Assembly: GCF_049634645.1 (NCBI RefSeq)
Contig: NC_134728.1
Coordinates: 21,552,001 to 21,616,000 of the forward strand
Direction: 5' to 3'
DNA: 64,000 bases
Origin: Pelodiscus sinensis
Taxonomy: Eukaryota; Chordata; Testudines; Trionychidae
Numbering within the stretch: position 1 is the first letter of the stretch; each line of letters starts with the position of its first letter. The notes below the pieces were generated by a model. The model was not told the DNA's origin. It saw only the letters and a list, made by a program, of their open reading frames with translations, and did not search any database. A program made the translations under genes and the position numbers. This document shows positions 1 through 12,466 of this stretch, one piece after another.

Positions 1-50
1 GCCTACATTATCCCGCTAGTTCGAATTAGCGGGGTAGTGTAGACATACCC
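1..50. mobile_element. Terminal fragment of a foldback MITE
   Basis: The window opens inside this element. These 50 bases match the right end of the complete copy at 14050-14449: a TAGTTCGAATTAG palindrome, then the terminus ending in GTGTAGACATACCC. Only this end is present, so its target duplication cannot be checked. Assignment to the PIF/Harbinger-like group rests on the better-preserved relatives in this window that have TAA target duplications. Confidence 0.75.
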
Positions 51-54
51 TCGG

Positions 55-400
55 AGATTATTTTGAAATAACTAAATTTGAAATAGTAACTCTCGAAAAA
101 CACAATCAAATTGAGTGTCCTCACTATGGGGAAGCCTCAAAATTAGTAGAAAGCAGGCTCCGTTATTGTGGACACGCTGCCTCAACTTAGAGCCCCAGGA
201 AGCACTAGGGAGTAATTACTTCAAATTACTCTGGGGAGTAGTTATTTCGAAATAGTAGCAGCGAAGTGTCCATGCTTAACTATTATAACTATTTTGAAAT
301 AAGCATTAATCCCTGATGAAAGCAGGAGTACAGATTTTGAAATAACAAGTTCTGCTTATTATTTTGAAATAAGGGGGGTTATTTTGAAATAACTCCCTTG
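55..400. repeat. Remnant of a MITE rich in TTTTGAAATAA motifs
   Basis: The motif ATTTTGAAATAA or its complement recurs about every 20-100 bases, for example near 59, 290, 332, 359 and 380. It sits among short inverted segments such as TTTCGAAATAG near 247. The region near 11500-11765 has the same motif style, so the two are probably the same degenerate DNA-transposon family. Exact ends cannot be set. No coding potential is seen; the short minus-strand frame here is incidental. Confidence 0.5.
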
Positions 401-1604
401 GGTAGACCAGGGCTGAGTTCCTTTCCCAGACCTGAGGAAAAGCTCGGTGTAACTCAAATACTTGTCTTTCTCATGAACAGAAATTGGTCCTATAAAAGAG
501 ATTAACATTTCCTTAGAGAAATAAAGTGGGTGAGGTAGACATTTAGCCATAGTTCATGCACATACTATTGATGTAACAGTTCAGGTTTCTACTGGTTTGG
601 ACTTTGGCTTTTTGTATCCTCTTAAATTTAAATGTATGACTATGAAAAAAATTAAAATATTAATTTAAAAATAAAGAAATATGATGTGTTGTGAGATTAC
701 AACACAAATTATGATTCAGTGGGACTTTTCTTCCTTGAGCCTATTTGCACGCAAACAAGAATCTACCTTGTCCAAGTGTAAATGAAATTTTCTGTGTAGG
801 AGAGAGAACATACAAAGCATGGTCTTAAATGGAAATTATAGCTGAATGAAGGCATCAGTGGAAAAGAACTGTTGTGCATGAATGCAAGGATCTGCAATAG
901 TGGTCCAGGAGTTAAAAGAACAGTGGTACAGGAGAAAGCATTTAATTGACAACCTGATAAACAACCTGCTTGTTTAATTGGGATGACTGCTAGGGAATGC
1001 ATTACACATAATGCATTTCTGTGCTTCTAAACACTGCATAAATGGCGCACCTAAGTCTGCTTAAATAAGTCTAGTGTTGACTCCAAACATATTCACAACA
1101 GTTATCAAGTGTGAGTTGCTGTTTGCTAGCATAATTTTCCCATTATGTAGTGCCCTTTGTTCTTCACATGCTATTTCCCTGTTTATGGCTGCTAAATGAG
1201 TCAAACATGCCTTAGCTGCTTTTTTTTTTAATTACTGTTTTGCAGTATGATCTTTTTTTAAAGCAATCCAATAAATAAAAGTGAATTTGAGATGCAATTA
1301 TTTTATAAATCTGCTTTTAGTTATATGTAAAATTAATGGCATATTAAGTTCAAAGAATGTATTGTTTCTTTTTTCATTAAAAAATTGTTCCATGTTGTAT
1401 ATTATGTCTTTGGTAGTAGAGTATGAGCCAGATTCTCTTCTTAATTATGTTGAGAGTAAATCAAGAAGATTTTATTTTACTTTAATAGATTTACACTTCA
1501 TTTCCACTAGTGTAATAGGAGTGTTTAGAAGAGGGACAATTGAAATATTTCTCAGCTGTCTGTAAGTCTGGTCCAGTTTCATCATTAGTAACTGCATAGA
1601 GAAT

Positions 1605-1839
1605 AAACTTAAAAAACAAATAGTCTGGTAGCACTTTAAAGACTAACAAAATATGTAGATGGTATCATGAGCTTTCATGGACACAGCTCATTACTTCATA
1701 TGATCCTGAAGAAATGGGCTGTGCCCATAAAAGCTCATGATAATATCTACATGTTTTGTTAGTCTTTAAAGTGCTACCAGACTGTTTGTTGTTTTTTAAG
1801 TTTTTCCTGTTACAGACTAACACGCCTACCCCTCTGAAG
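1605..1839 (+). mobile_element. Palindromic retroposed repeat with 13-bp target duplication
   Basis: The 13-base word CTGCATAGAGAAT occurs at 1592-1604 and again at 1840-1852 and brackets the element. Inside are two inverted halves: GTAGCACTTTAAAGACTAAC near 1629 mirrors GTTAGTCTTTAAAGTGCTAC near 1758, meeting near the GGGCTGTGCCC stretch. The right tail reads ACAGACTAACACGCCTACC. Related copies are at 17259, 37637, 39470, 47121 and 51908. A 13-bp duplication is typical of LINE-type target-primed insertion, not of a DNA transposon. The family name is not known to me. Confidence 0.8.
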
Positions 1840-2521
1840 CTGCATAGAGAATGCTAGTCCTAATAACCCAGCATTATCCACTACAGTTTTCAGCTAGTAG
1901 CTGTTAGTCTTGTGCTAATCGATTTTAATCAATGTGGTGTTAAAAAAACAGTATTTGGAGTCAGTGTTGATATTGGTGCTCGCAGTTCTGCTGGGCTGGT
2001 GGTGGTGGTGGTAAAGAGACATTTTTTTCAGAAATTTCCCTGGCAGAGGCAGCCCTTAAGAGCAGAATTTGGATCTTAATAGAATAAGCATTTTTAAAAA
2101 GCCCCTCCCTTGAACATTTATAAATGTGACTTAGTCATAACATTCTGCATTGCCACACAAGAGAACTAAGTTTGCCTGTAGTTTTGCTCCATAGCTGGCA
2201 GAATATTAAGAACAAGGGAGCAATCTGTATCCAATTCAGCCTATGAAGGGAGGCAGTGATTTGTTTTAGCGCATGGTGGGCGTGGAGGAGGGGCAGAACA
2301 TTCTGCTCCTTGTGCACCTCCCTTGTGTTGTAGATGCTCACAGAGTTACTGCAACTCAGCTGTCTCCACCGAGAGAAAATTTTCTGGGGTTTTGATGGTA
2401 CTTGCATATAAACAGGCCTGATCAAACTTTGCTGCATTTTTTGGCAAGTTAGGAGAAACTGTCTACCCTAACCCCCCGCTGCTGATCTTATCTCCATGAC
2501 TTCAGCAACACAAATAATGTA

Positions 2522-2748
2522 GGTGATGTCGATGTGCTTACCGCAGCATCTTGTGTGTGGTAAGGTCCATGGGTTTTGTTCTCCCATCTATGCTGGCTTC
2601 TTTTCTCAGCTTGGTGGGAGTACTGGTGTTGACAGGAGAGCGCTCAGATATCAATTTATCACGTCTAAGAAGACACAATAAATTGACCACTAATGGATCA
2701 ATCACTACAGCATCAGTCCCTGGCATAGTGAAGAGTAAGCCATAAAAG
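2522..2748. mobile_element. Remnant of the MITE family at 33100-33347
   Basis: Internal words such as TGTGTGGTAAGGTC, then AGTACTGGTGTTGACAGGAG, then ATCAATTTATCACG followed by GACACAATAAATTGA, parallel the core of the complete 33100-33347 element in diverged form. The characteristic termini are not evident. The two short opposing open frames here are mirror images of the repeat and are not genes. Confidence 0.45.
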
Positions 2749-3733
2749 GCGCGCCTAATTTCATAAGAAGCAGCACAGATTAGAGCTGTCCCCATCTGTT
2801 ACATGTGAGTGTGGCCAGCAGAGGCTACAGGTCACAGCACATACATAACCAGAACTGCTGGGCCACTGATTTCAAAATGCAGCACCAGCCATAGATGCAC
2901 CATATTAAAGGTGAAGGCAGATATAGAATTCCTGCAGCTAGCAGGGATACACACAGTAAACCAAATCTCTAAACAAGAATGGTAAAGAATTTTAATAGCT
3001 ACTTCGCCTTTGACCTGTTGTTTCTTTTTTCAATGCACTAATAATTGGACACACGTTCTCAATTGTGACACTTTTTGTGAAGTATTGTCACAACTCATAG
3101 ACTACATCTGACCACTGTGAATGTGAGACATCTCTGCTGCCATTTTATTAAGCTACTTAGGGTTGTTAATTAGATTTCACTATCTTGTATGAATACACAC
3201 ATTCAGAAAATAGAGAATTATTTTGCAAATCCCTTTAATTTTTTACCCAGTTAATAATACGAGTTTTGGACAGAACGGTATACTTCAAGGTGGTTCCAGA
3301 GACACCTATCATGATAAGAATTCCTCACAACAAAAGCATGAGATGAGAATAGTTTAAACATTTGAAGCAGAAAGGGGAAAAGATAAAAGTAATTATTTTG
3401 ATAGAGGTTGCCTGCTGAACTTAACATACAATATTTTCATATCTTAGAACCAATGGTAATTTTATGACTGTAAATACATTTTTGTGCTAGAAAAAATGTT
3501 AAGATATTTCTGTATATGTTGTTTTTTATAATGTCCCAAAATATACTAAGAATTGTATAGAAAGACATAGTCCCTGGCCCAACGAGCTAATTGTCTCATT
3601 TTAGAGGTGATGCAGTGAGGGTAATAAATAGGAAGGGAATGGTCTGAGGAATGGGGGAAGAAGAGGTTACAACAGTCATGGTTAGTCCCATACATTTGCT
3701 TAGTGAAGAAATAAAAAGCAAGATACACTAATG

Positions 3734-3900
3734 CAGTGTTTCTCAAACTGTGGTCCGCGGAGCCCTCTAGGGGCTCCGCGAGGTTGACAAACTGGAAACA
3801 TCGATAGGTACAACACATACAATCAGTGGACCGCTGGGGCTCCGCATAAATTTGTACGCATGTAAAGGGCTCTCGAGTCCTAAAAGTATGAGAACCACTG
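3734..3900. mobile_element. hAT MITE with perfect 8-bp target duplication
   Basis: CACTAATG at 3726-3733 is repeated exactly at 3901-3908. The element runs from CAGTGTTTCTCAAACTGTGG to a right end AGTATGAGAACCACTG, which is an imperfect inverted terminal repeat. At 167 bp it has no coding capacity. Terminal CAGTG and 8-bp duplications are hallmarks of the hAT superfamily. The right end of another element with a similar terminus (CAGTTTGAGAAGCACTG) is at 16599. Confidence 0.9.
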
Positions 3901-6221
3901 CACTAATGAATAAATCCCATATCCAATTAAGGGAAGCATGATAAGATGCAACAGTGATGGACAACCTTCTGAAACAGTCACCAAAAACTTGTAGCCAGAG
4001 GCAGCTGGCTAGTCACAAGTGAAAAATTAAATGCCTCAAATTCCATGTCTTCAGGGAAAAAAAAACCACTAGCTTTGTAATGGGAATGGCCAGATAATCA
4101 GTTTTTTTTTTAAATATACATTTATGCTTATCAGAATTTTTGTTTTTCTTCAGGAGGGAATATCTCTACTAATGTGCACCTCTTCACTTCCATTTTTTAT
4201 TCTTCCTCCCCCGAGAACAGCTCATGGGTATGCCCCTCTTTCCGCTTTTGACTTTTCCAAGTAGCAGCTGCACTGTGAAACTGGCATGATTCTTGCCTGT
4301 TTCACTGCTACAGGCAGAATTCTGAAAATGAGCAATGAAAACGGACAAGACTTGGTCAGCGTGCACTCTGTTATGGTCTGGCAAAGCTCTGGGCAGAGCA
4401 GAGGTACTAGAGCAGTCAGTCTGCAGTTTTAGGAAGACTTCTCTCTCCCTTTCCTCCCTCCCATAATCACATAGGTTAGAATTTTTTCCTTTAAATAAAA
4501 ACTTAGATTCTGCAGAAGTTGATTTACTTCGCCCAGGAATCAGTAAATAGACTTGCTGGGGTGAATAATTAGGTTGACTTTTCAATCCTGGTCTATGTAT
4601 ATGAATTGGGAACTAGCCCTCGCTAAATATTGCACCACAGTACAGCTAGATATCTGATGTCTTAAATATAAGACGTTTGTGGGGACCTCTTCACAAGAGT
4701 AGAAACTGTGTGTAATTTCTCAGACCAGTGATTTTGTCATTATTTGAGACCATTTTTAATCAAGGATTATCCCAAGAAACAAATTCTGGTAGCAATGATC
4801 TGATAATATTGCTATGAAATAATCTGCCAGGGGTGGGGACAGACAATTTCTGCCTCTCTTTATGAACAGAACATTAAGCTGCTTTCATTGAGTAAAGCAC
4901 ATTGTGCTAGGCTTTTTCTACTCAGCCACTTCTGATCTTTACAAAAGGCAGTTTCCCTTGTGTCACTTTTAATTGATTTCCACTGCACTACATGAACTCG
5001 CTGGCACAAGTCCAGAGAAAGCCAGTATATAGGGAATCAAAAATTGACTCATTGATCACTTGATGTGATGAAATAATTAGCTTCTTGATATTCTCTGTAT
5101 AGTTTCTTACCAGTGCTTTGACTTCCATTAGCAAAAGAAATTCCTTTAAGTCAGAAGATTATCAACCAGCATTGAAATTTAAGAAATATCTCAAAATGTT
5201 TGTTCACCCAAGTCATGCCCCTGCTTGCTTAGAAATCGATAGGGCTGTACTGTTGGTGCCAGTGGGAGCAGAAGCTGGGTCTCAGAGACCCGATCCTGCA
5301 AAACAGTTTATCTCTGAGCAAAATTTTTACTACCATGAGCAGTTCTAGGCATTTGGACAGTTCTCGAGGTGTCTAGTGATAAGAGTTTGCAGAACTAGGC
5401 TCTTAAATTTTAAGTACAAAACATGCTTGTTTAGTACTTTAACAGAAAAGAACAGCAACACATTCTGTAAAACCCTCCATATTCAATTGGAAATAACATA
5501 AATGCCACCCACAAAGCCAGGAAGTTCAGAGTTAGTGCTGAAACACTAGCCTGAAGTCACCCCCACCATTTTTAGACCCGACTATGCATCCAATTTCTGC
5601 CCTGGTATAAAGGGACACAGGTTCCTACTGAAATCTATAAGCATTGCAGCAATTTATGCCAGATCTGAATTTGACTTGTAGTTTGTGTACGATGTGACTT
5701 CACTCAATAGGCTTTACAGTGGTAAGTCTTGGTAAAAATCTCTGTTTAGATACGTTTTTCCTTTAAAGGTGATTTTTTTTGACTTGGTAAATAAATACGT
5801 GAACCAAAAGTACCAAGAGGGCCTTCAGTTTGCACCACAGCTAAGTACCCTGCAATACCGTAGCTCACAAATCCAGTACTCGCAGTATATCACTTTAATT
5901 TCTGATTAGCTACACCTGGCTAATTTTTAAAAAATGTTATTTAAAAAAGTGTCTTTACATGCTGGGTATCTTAAACTTTTTTTGCAAAGTTTCAACACTC
6001 AGCAAAATGACATATCAGATTTGCTCTTACAAATTTTGAATGCTTCTACTTCAAGCAAGGTGAAAAACTGTAAGTACTTTATTTCTCATTTAGGGGATTA
6101 GTTTATTTCAGGAACATGTGGATTTTGGCTTTTAAAGAGAATCTCCTTGTTTTGAAAGATTTTGGTAACTGGGAACTTTTTTTGCATAAATGCTTACCTG
6201 CTTTCCTTTTCCCCATGTTAG

Positions 6222-6291
6222 ATCTGCAAGTAAAAAGGAAATAGAAGGCATTAACTCAACTTGTTTGGAGAGAACGCTACATCAGCACAAT
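6222..6291 (+). other. SULF2: SULF2 5'UTR part of the first coding exon
   Basis: A pyrimidine-rich tract (6200-6215) followed by TTAG ending at 6221 is a plausible 3' splice site. The 70 bases after it lead to the start codon with no upstream ATG. This suggests that transcription begins in a separate upstream 5'UTR exon. The acceptor is inferred from sequence alone; a slightly different acceptor would only shift the UTR boundary. Confidence 0.55.
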
Positions 6292-6466
6292 ATGGCACAG
6301 CATAGCATTGTCCTTGGATTATTCATAATGACTGTTTTGTCAATGCTGGATGGAAGTTCAGCTTTCCTGTTAAATCAGCGTCTGAAAGGAAGATTTCAAA
6401 GGGACCGCAGAAACATCCGTCCAAACATCATTCTTGTTCTTACTGATGATCAGGATGTAGAACTTG
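6292..6466 (+). CDS. SULF2: SULF2 coding exon 1: signal peptide and start of the sulfatase domain (residues 1-58 and first base of codon 59)
   Basis: SULF2 is a secreted or cell-surface endosulfatase that removes 6-O-sulfate from heparan sulfate and so tunes growth-factor and Wnt signalling. The exon begins at ATG 6292, which has a good context (A at -3, G at +4). It encodes a hydrophobic signal peptide (about residues 5-24, probably cut after GSSA). Next comes the basic stretch LKGRFQRDRRNIRP, then the sulfatase opening PNIILVLTDDQDVELG, in which Asp52 and Asp53 are predicted calcium ligands. RLKGRFQRDRRNIRPN matches mammalian SULF2 as I know it and differs from SULF1 here. The frame is open upstream but has no ATG closer than 6190, before the predicted acceptor. 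The donor is CTTG/GTAAGAG after 6466, phase 1. Confidence 0.96.
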
Positions 6467-9312
6467 GTAAGAGCCAAACAAAGAGTATGTTAGCTCACAA
6501 ATATAGCATTGAATTTTCTCAGGGCTAGATTCTGCTCTGAGACACTCTAGTGTAAATGTACCAGTGTAACAGAGAACAGAATCTAACCCCTCAGCTACAA
6601 ATGAACTTTTTTTGGTGTGAAATGTACAATAGAAAAAACAAGTGGTAAAATATTGTAAAAACTTAGCTGTATGTGTAAAATCTTTTCTAATAATATGCTA
6701 ATGCCCTGACAACAAATGTAACAGTTTAATACTTGATACATTCTGTCTCTGGGATTATATCCTGCTTTGGTTGGGGAAACAAAATTCTGATGTTTTATAG
6801 TTTATCTTCAGTTTGCTTATTATATTTAACTGTGAAATTTGTACACAAAGATGTCAGGTTTAGATACATAAATGGCTATTCATATAATTACCTTGTGAAA
6901 CTGCAGTATTTGCAAGCACATTGTTTTTAATCTCTTAATTCCATTATTTAAAATGCATTCCAAGAAATTAAAACTATTTTAAGGTTTTGTTTCCCACGAA
7001 GATAAGTGGGCATTTGCTTACTGCTAAGATCATTAAGGATCAGAAGATTTTACCCCTCTTATCCAGCTCTGATCATCTGTTCTACTAGTTGAAGTTGTAA
7101 TTGTTGAGGAAAGCAGATTAAGCAAGGAAAGTTTGTTTAATCATAATGATTTGGCATAATTATTAAGTTGAAAAGATTGCTGAACAATTAACCTATATCT
7201 TTGCATAATGTTGTGTATAAAGAGTAGCAATTAGAAGAAAGAGTTTTATGAGAGTAGATTTTTAGGTACATTTATAAATGGATTTATGAAGTCCATGTCT
7301 ATTTAAAAGTTGAGAGAATAGAATCTGTTTTGTTGTTTATTTGGGGCATTATTAAGATAAATTCATATGATAGTAGAATAGAAAACAAATTCTTAGTGGG
7401 GAGAGTAGATTTTAAAAAGTTGAAAAATGAATTTATGTAGGGACAGCTACTATTGTAAACCAGAAGTGTATGATGGCATCACGACTATGCTTTTATTGAT
7501 GCTTCCTTTTTATTGATGTTTCTTCATATCATAAACTATAGTCCAGTTGTCACTTGGTTCAAAAGCTAACAACACATTTTTCCAGTGTAACAATAAAAAA
7601 TAAAACGTTTGCGTAAGTGAGGCAGTTTCAGAAGTTCTTTTTGTTTGTTTTTTTGGAGCGAGGGTTATATTTTTCACAATTAGACAGACCAGTTTCAATA
7701 ATGCATATCCAAAAAAGCCAAGTACATTATAACCCAGTCTCATGTGACCAAAATCCAGAGGGTGGTCCTAAAAAATTTATCACTTTCTATTTTATGCCCG
7801 CCTGCCTGTCTCTGATGTAATTGTTAATGTCCTCTGGGCAGTATATTTCTTTTCTCAGGTAATCTGTTGTCTCTTTCCAATTTCATGCACAATGGGCATC
7901 TGTCCACACAAATTAGGGTCCGGCTGGAGGAAATGCATTTGATGAAGCTGAGATTTGATATGTATCAGATTCCAGTTAATAGCTTAATGAGACCAGATGT
8001 TTATTTGTGGTCATTTTTTATTCTTAAATTGGCCAATTTTATGTATCTAAACTACTCTTAGTGAGTATTCGAGCTAATGCATTCAGGAAGATGGAGGCAA
8101 GATGTCAGTTGCATTTAGTCTATAGATTGCAAATGCAAGCCAACAAAAATTTGGAAATGGTTAGAGGTGCCGTATAGGCAACAGAGCACAGCAAAGATGG
8201 CCAGTATTTCTGAGGAAACTCAGAAGTAAATTGTGCTTTTGGTAGGAAAAGCTGGCATTGTGGCTTGTTTTGTTTTCCTGCTGAGATTGTTTTGTGGTTA
8301 TTTGTGATCTGAAAGGAGAGAGGATTCAATCTCAGGCTTTCTTCACAGTCTTCTCCTATTTTAACTTAAGATGTCAACAATATAGTTGTAATGGGTGCAG
8401 TTGCCAAAAGGAGATACAGAGCATTCAGGAAAGGGGCTTGACTTCTTTTATTCTGCTGCTAATCATGCTTTTTTACTCGGAAAGCCAAATCGCAGCCATG
8501 GATTGAAACATGGGAGGGTCTGATGAAAAGGCCGCATGATTTTCGGGTCAAGAGAGTTGGAGTGTGTTTTGCTGGTTGTGACCAAGAGACGATAACTGCT
8601 TTCTTCTGAGCTTTCTTTACCTGAAAACGAAGAAAAAGCTCAATCAACTATTGGAACAGGCATGCTCAGTTGCTTGTCTTCTCAGGACAATTCTCTTAAT
8701 TAGGTGGTGAACACATTGGTATATGAGTAAGAAGGGTTGAAATATACTGATGGCAGAGAATAATTTTCCAATTAAATTAATGAGCATCCAAGCTGTCCTA
8801 CTGCTGATGTCCACTGCATTATAAATGCCAGGATCTCCAGTTTAATTTGGACTGAGGTTTGGAGATTGTATTACTGTAGTTACAGTAGGTTAGTGGTTCT
8901 CAACCTGAAGGAAGCTTGCAGCCCAATCAACACGCTGCTGAGTCCATGTGACTGCCTTAGGGCCATAAGTGGGGTGGAGCAGGATGAGCAGCTGCTGGAG
9001 TGCAGAGCCAATGTGAGAATAGGGTGTAAAAATGAGGTGGCACAAGATTGCCCCTCGCATCAACCTCTCCCGGGGATCAGGCCCAGCAGCATCAGCAGAG
9101 TGCAGAGTTATTAGCACCTCTTACCCTGCAGGAACCAAGATCCAATGACCTCCACTGGAGCAGGCTCCCTTGGCACTAGGATTGCAGTGGCAGGCAGGGC
9201 AGGTTGTACAGTTGAGCTACCTGCAGCCAAGGCAGGAAACCAGCAGGGGCAGGGAGGCATGCACCTGGCTATGGGGAGTGGGGTGCAGCCAGTGCATGGG
9301 GGCAGACTGTAG

Positions 9313-9550
9313 GGCTGTGTCTACATTGGCACCCTTTCCCAGAAAAGGGATGCTTTGAGACACTTCGGAATTGCAAATGCCGCGGGGGATTTAAATATCC
9401 CCCGCGGCATTTGCATGAACATGGCTGCCGCTTTTTTCCGGTTCGGGGTTTTGCCGGAGAAAAGCGCCAGTCTAGACGGGATCTTGCGGAAAATAAACCC
9501 TTTTCTGAAAGATCCCTTATTCCTACTTTCAAGTACTTTCCTTGATCAGT
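9313..9550. mobile_element. Partial foldback MITE with an octamer-flanked palindrome
   Basis: The left terminus GGGCTGTGTCTACATTGG is like those of the other foldback MITEs here. Inside, 9373-9414 is an almost perfect 42-base palindrome centred on GGGATTTAAATATCCC and flanked by GCAAATGCC and GGCATTTGC. TTTTCCGG and GTCTAGACGG segments follow. No matching right terminus is visible, so the element is truncated or has decayed near 9550. Confidence 0.6.
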
Positions 9551-10335
9551 CCCGGAGGAGGGCGGGGGGGGGATGTTCTGCCATGAAGAGAGCATCCTGT
9601 CTCTGCAGAACAGACACCATAAGCCACATGTAATGGAGGCTGGAGGAGGCTAGGCCTCCCCAAACTGTGCCACTTGGAGGGAGCAGAGTGACAGATTTGG
9701 GGGTCCTGGAAAGCTCTCCCCTCTATGGTCCAGGGCTGGAGGAGTTCTCACTTCTAGAAGGCCTAAACCTTTTCTGGTTTGAGGACCATAGGGGATGGGG
9801 GCCAAAAGGAGCGAGTGGGGGAAGGAGATGGAACGGAGGCAGGGCCACAGGGGAAGGAGCAGAATGGGGAGGAGCCGTGGACAGAACAAGGGAGAGGCTC
9901 TGGGCTCAGAGCTCCAGCCAAGGCTGAGAGCTCTCTGCCCCCTCCCCTGCCCCACAGCTGGGACATGGAGGCACTGAGAGCAGCGAATAGAGATGGGGCC
10001 TCAGCCAGAAGAGGCTGGGCAGGGGGCTAGACTCACCAAGGGGAAGCTTCACTCACTGCTCATGGCAGGGATATGTGCCAACCCAGTGTTGGTGTAGTCT
10101 GGATGCTGCAGGGACAGCCCTGGGAGGCGGGGGTGATGGTAGGCCATTCCCTGGTTTAGGGGACAGTCTAGGTAGGGTTGGGGGATGGTTCCTGGGTATA
10201 GGGGCTGTGGGCATGGGAGACAGTTGCTGGGTGCATGGGCCATGCCATGGCACCCTGACAGTTAATTCATTTTAACAGTAATGTTTATTTTACTAATTTA
10301 AAAAGTTCTTTGTAGATATTTGCTAGTGTTGAAAT

Positions 10336-10873
10336 TAAGGATGTTAAGAGGCAGGTAATTCATTAATCATGTAGTTGAAACAATTTGTATCGACTGCATG
10401 ATTAGTCAGCAAGAGAAGGCGCTCTGTCCCAGCTTGCACTGGTCAAGGAGCTTGTGGCCCTGCGGTTTAAATGTACTAAGAACCAGATGTGCAGGCAGCT
10501 CAGCTCTTACTACATTTAAAATGCAGAGCTGCAGCAGTCCCGGATTGGCAGCCTCGTGCTGGGTCCAGCAGCTCCTGTTTGTGGTGGCCTGGGGCCCAAC
10601 CCACACAGGCGGAGGCTGCTTCATGGCAATCTCCCCTCCCACCCCACTGGCAGTAGCAATAGAGGCCGGCAGTACTGCGGAGACCGTGCCAGGGAGAAAT
10701 GGCTTTTTAATTGGCTCCTCCCAGCACTGGCTCCTGTTTCCATCCCCCTTGCTGACTCTCATGCAGAGGCAGCAGGAGATGGTGGAAGCAAGCCATCGAG
10801 TACTCAACTCGACTATCCAATGAACTTAGATTTATCAGGTAGTCAAATACTCAACTACTCATTTACATCCCTA
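10336..10873. mobile_element. hAT-type nonautonomous element, 538 bp, perfect 8-bp target duplication
   Basis: GTTGAAAT at 10328-10335 recurs exactly at 10874-10881. Termini are TAAGGATGTTAA and TTTACATCCCTA, an imperfect inverted repeat. The interior is GC-rich between AT-rich ends, with CGAGTACTCAACTCGACTA near the right end. Overlapping frames of 115-141 codons on both strands (for example 10398-10823) have low-complexity composition and no recognisable domain. The 8-bp duplication supports hAT; the family is not known to me. Confidence 0.8.
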
Positions 10874-10958
10874 GTTGAAATGAAGGTTACTATGGCGATT
10901 TGAATCAATGCTGTCATATAACAGCTACTAAACCTTAATTTTTGTAAATGAACAGAGA

Positions 10959-11390
10959 GGCTGTGTCTAGACTGGCCAGTTTTTCCGGAAAATCAGCAGC
11001 TTTTCCCGAAAAACTTGCCAGCTGTCTACACTGGCTGCTTGAATTTCCGCAAAAGCACTGACTTCCTACTGTAAGAAATCAGTGCTTTTTGCGGAAATAC
11101 TATGCTGCTCCCATTCGGGCAAAAGTCTTTTTCCGAAAGACTTTTGCGCAAAAGGGCCAGTGTAGACAGCAGAGATTTCTTTTCTGCAAAAAAGCCCCGA
11201 TCACGAAAATGGCGATCGGGGCTTTTTTGCGGAAAAGCGCATCTAGATTGGCCACGGACACTTTTCTGCAAAAAGTGCTTTTGCGGAAAAGCGTCCTGCC
11301 AATCTAGATGCTCTTTTACGAAAATGCTTTTAACGGAAAACTTTTCTGTTAAAAGCATTTCCGGAAAATCATGCCAGTGTAGATGTAGCC
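10959..11390. mobile_element. Foldback MITE, 432 bp, AGA target duplication
   Basis: Termini are GGCTGTGTCTAGACTGGC and CCAGTGTAGATGTAGCC, flanked by AGA at 10956-10958 and 11391-11393. The interior is built of nested hairpins. The clearest is GCCCCGATCACG, then AAAATGG, then CGATCGGGGC, around 11194-11223. TTTTGCGGAAAA and TTTTGCGCAAAA words also recur. It is related to the copy at 42140-42523, which shares the CTTGAATTT then GCACTGAC order and the AAAATGGC(G/C)ATCGG centre. No coding sequence; minus- and plus-strand open frames merely mirror each other. Confidence 0.85.
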
Positions 11391-11499
11391 AGAGTGTATA
11401 TATATTTTTATGGCTGTGGCGCACATAGAGAGCTGCATATGTGGCCCACAATGGTAAATAGATCATTGAGGTCAGATTATGTAACTCTCTCATTCGTGG

Positions 11500-11765
11500 A
11501 CACTACATGCATCTACACTGCACCATAGGTCAAAATAAGATATGCAATTGGAGCTACACAAATTGTGCATCGTATTTCAATGTAATTTCGAAATAACTTA
11601 TTTCAAAATTTGGCGCTGTCTGCAGAGCACTTATTCAAAATAAATCACTATTCTGAAACGGAATGAGGTTTACATAGACTCGCTATTCCGATGTCCATTA
11701 CATTTCAAAATAATGGGCACGCTCAAAAGACACAGAATAGCTATTTCGGGATACCAGAGGTATGC
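11500..11765. repeat. Degenerate MITE with TTTCGAAATAA motifs
   Basis: It starts near CATCTACACTGCACC and carries AATTTCGAAATAACTTATTTC (near 11583), GGAATGAGGTTTACATAGAC, CATTTCAAAATAATGGGC and GCTATTTCGGGATACC. The style matches the window-start repeat at 55-400. The ends and target duplication are not clear. Confidence 0.45.
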
Positions 11766-12097
11766 CAAAGTAATGATACTTCATTCATGTTAGTGAGGTC
11801 TGAGTAACCTGTTCATATATGTTCCATTGAAAAAGAAGCACAAAGAGGGAAAATTGGGTGTGGGGGGAGTATGTAAGGTGGTTCAAACAGAAGGCAATCA
11901 TAATGTTTATGAGAGTGTTCCTTAACATTCCAGAAGTTGAATAGACAAATGCACCTACAGTATGAAGTCTTTTGGGGATTAATTCAAGCTCTTCAACCAG
12001 TGGAGCTGCTAAAAACTGATAATAATTGTAGGATCTCTGACAATAAAATGGCAGTTAATGAACCATTGAATATTACATCTTCAAACAGCTATCAAAG

Positions 12098-12098
12098 T

Positions 12099-12129
<31 letters not shown>
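12098..12129. repeat. (TTTA)n microsatellite
   Basis: About eight consecutive TTTA units lie in the intron. No functional signal is associated with the run. Confidence 0.95.
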
Positions 12130-12130
<1 letters not shown>

Positions 12131-12466
12131 GTTGAACAAGTCTCTACTATTGGCTTAAACTTAAGAATTCAGTGCTCCTACAGACAACATTTTAAATTCA
12201 CCTACAGGATTTTTATATTTCCCTTTTCAATGTTTATACTTTTTAAAGATGTTAATGTATTTTAACACATAACAGCATTACAGTGCATTATTGGTTAGCA
12301 GAAGAGACTTGATTGGATCCCAGTATGATAGTACAGGAAAATAGATTCTCATACACTGATATTTGAATGCTTGTATGACTAATATGCTGTATATTTGTTA
12401 TGCTCAATCTTTTTTGCAAAATTTGATCAGAGATAAGCTTTGCTTTTGAAATTTAGTAGTGGTGTA

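Larger units (their letters stand above)
1..6221 (+). other. SULF2: Noncoding DNA upstream of the first SULF2 coding exon (probably intron 1)
   Basis: No exon is recognisable here. The first coding exon begins with a splice acceptor, so this stretch is inferred to be the intron between a 5'UTR exon outside the window and the ATG-bearing exon. It holds the MITE fragments at 1-400, the palindromic retroposed repeat at 1605-1839, a MITE remnant at 2522-2748 and a hAT MITE at 3734-3900. From about 3910 to 6200 I see only AT-rich sequence with no recognisable element. An unannotated promoter cannot be excluded, but no CpG island is visible. Confidence 0.6.

Noticed and set aside
1605..1839. Hairpin considered as a microRNA precursor
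   Set aside because: The hairpin is far longer than a precursor, belongs to a dispersed repeat family and has target duplications.
6190..6291. Upstream in-frame ATG at 6190 as the SULF2 start
   Set aside because: It precedes the predicted splice acceptor at 6221 and would put 34 residues before a clear signal peptide. The ATG at 6292 aligns with the SULF2 start.
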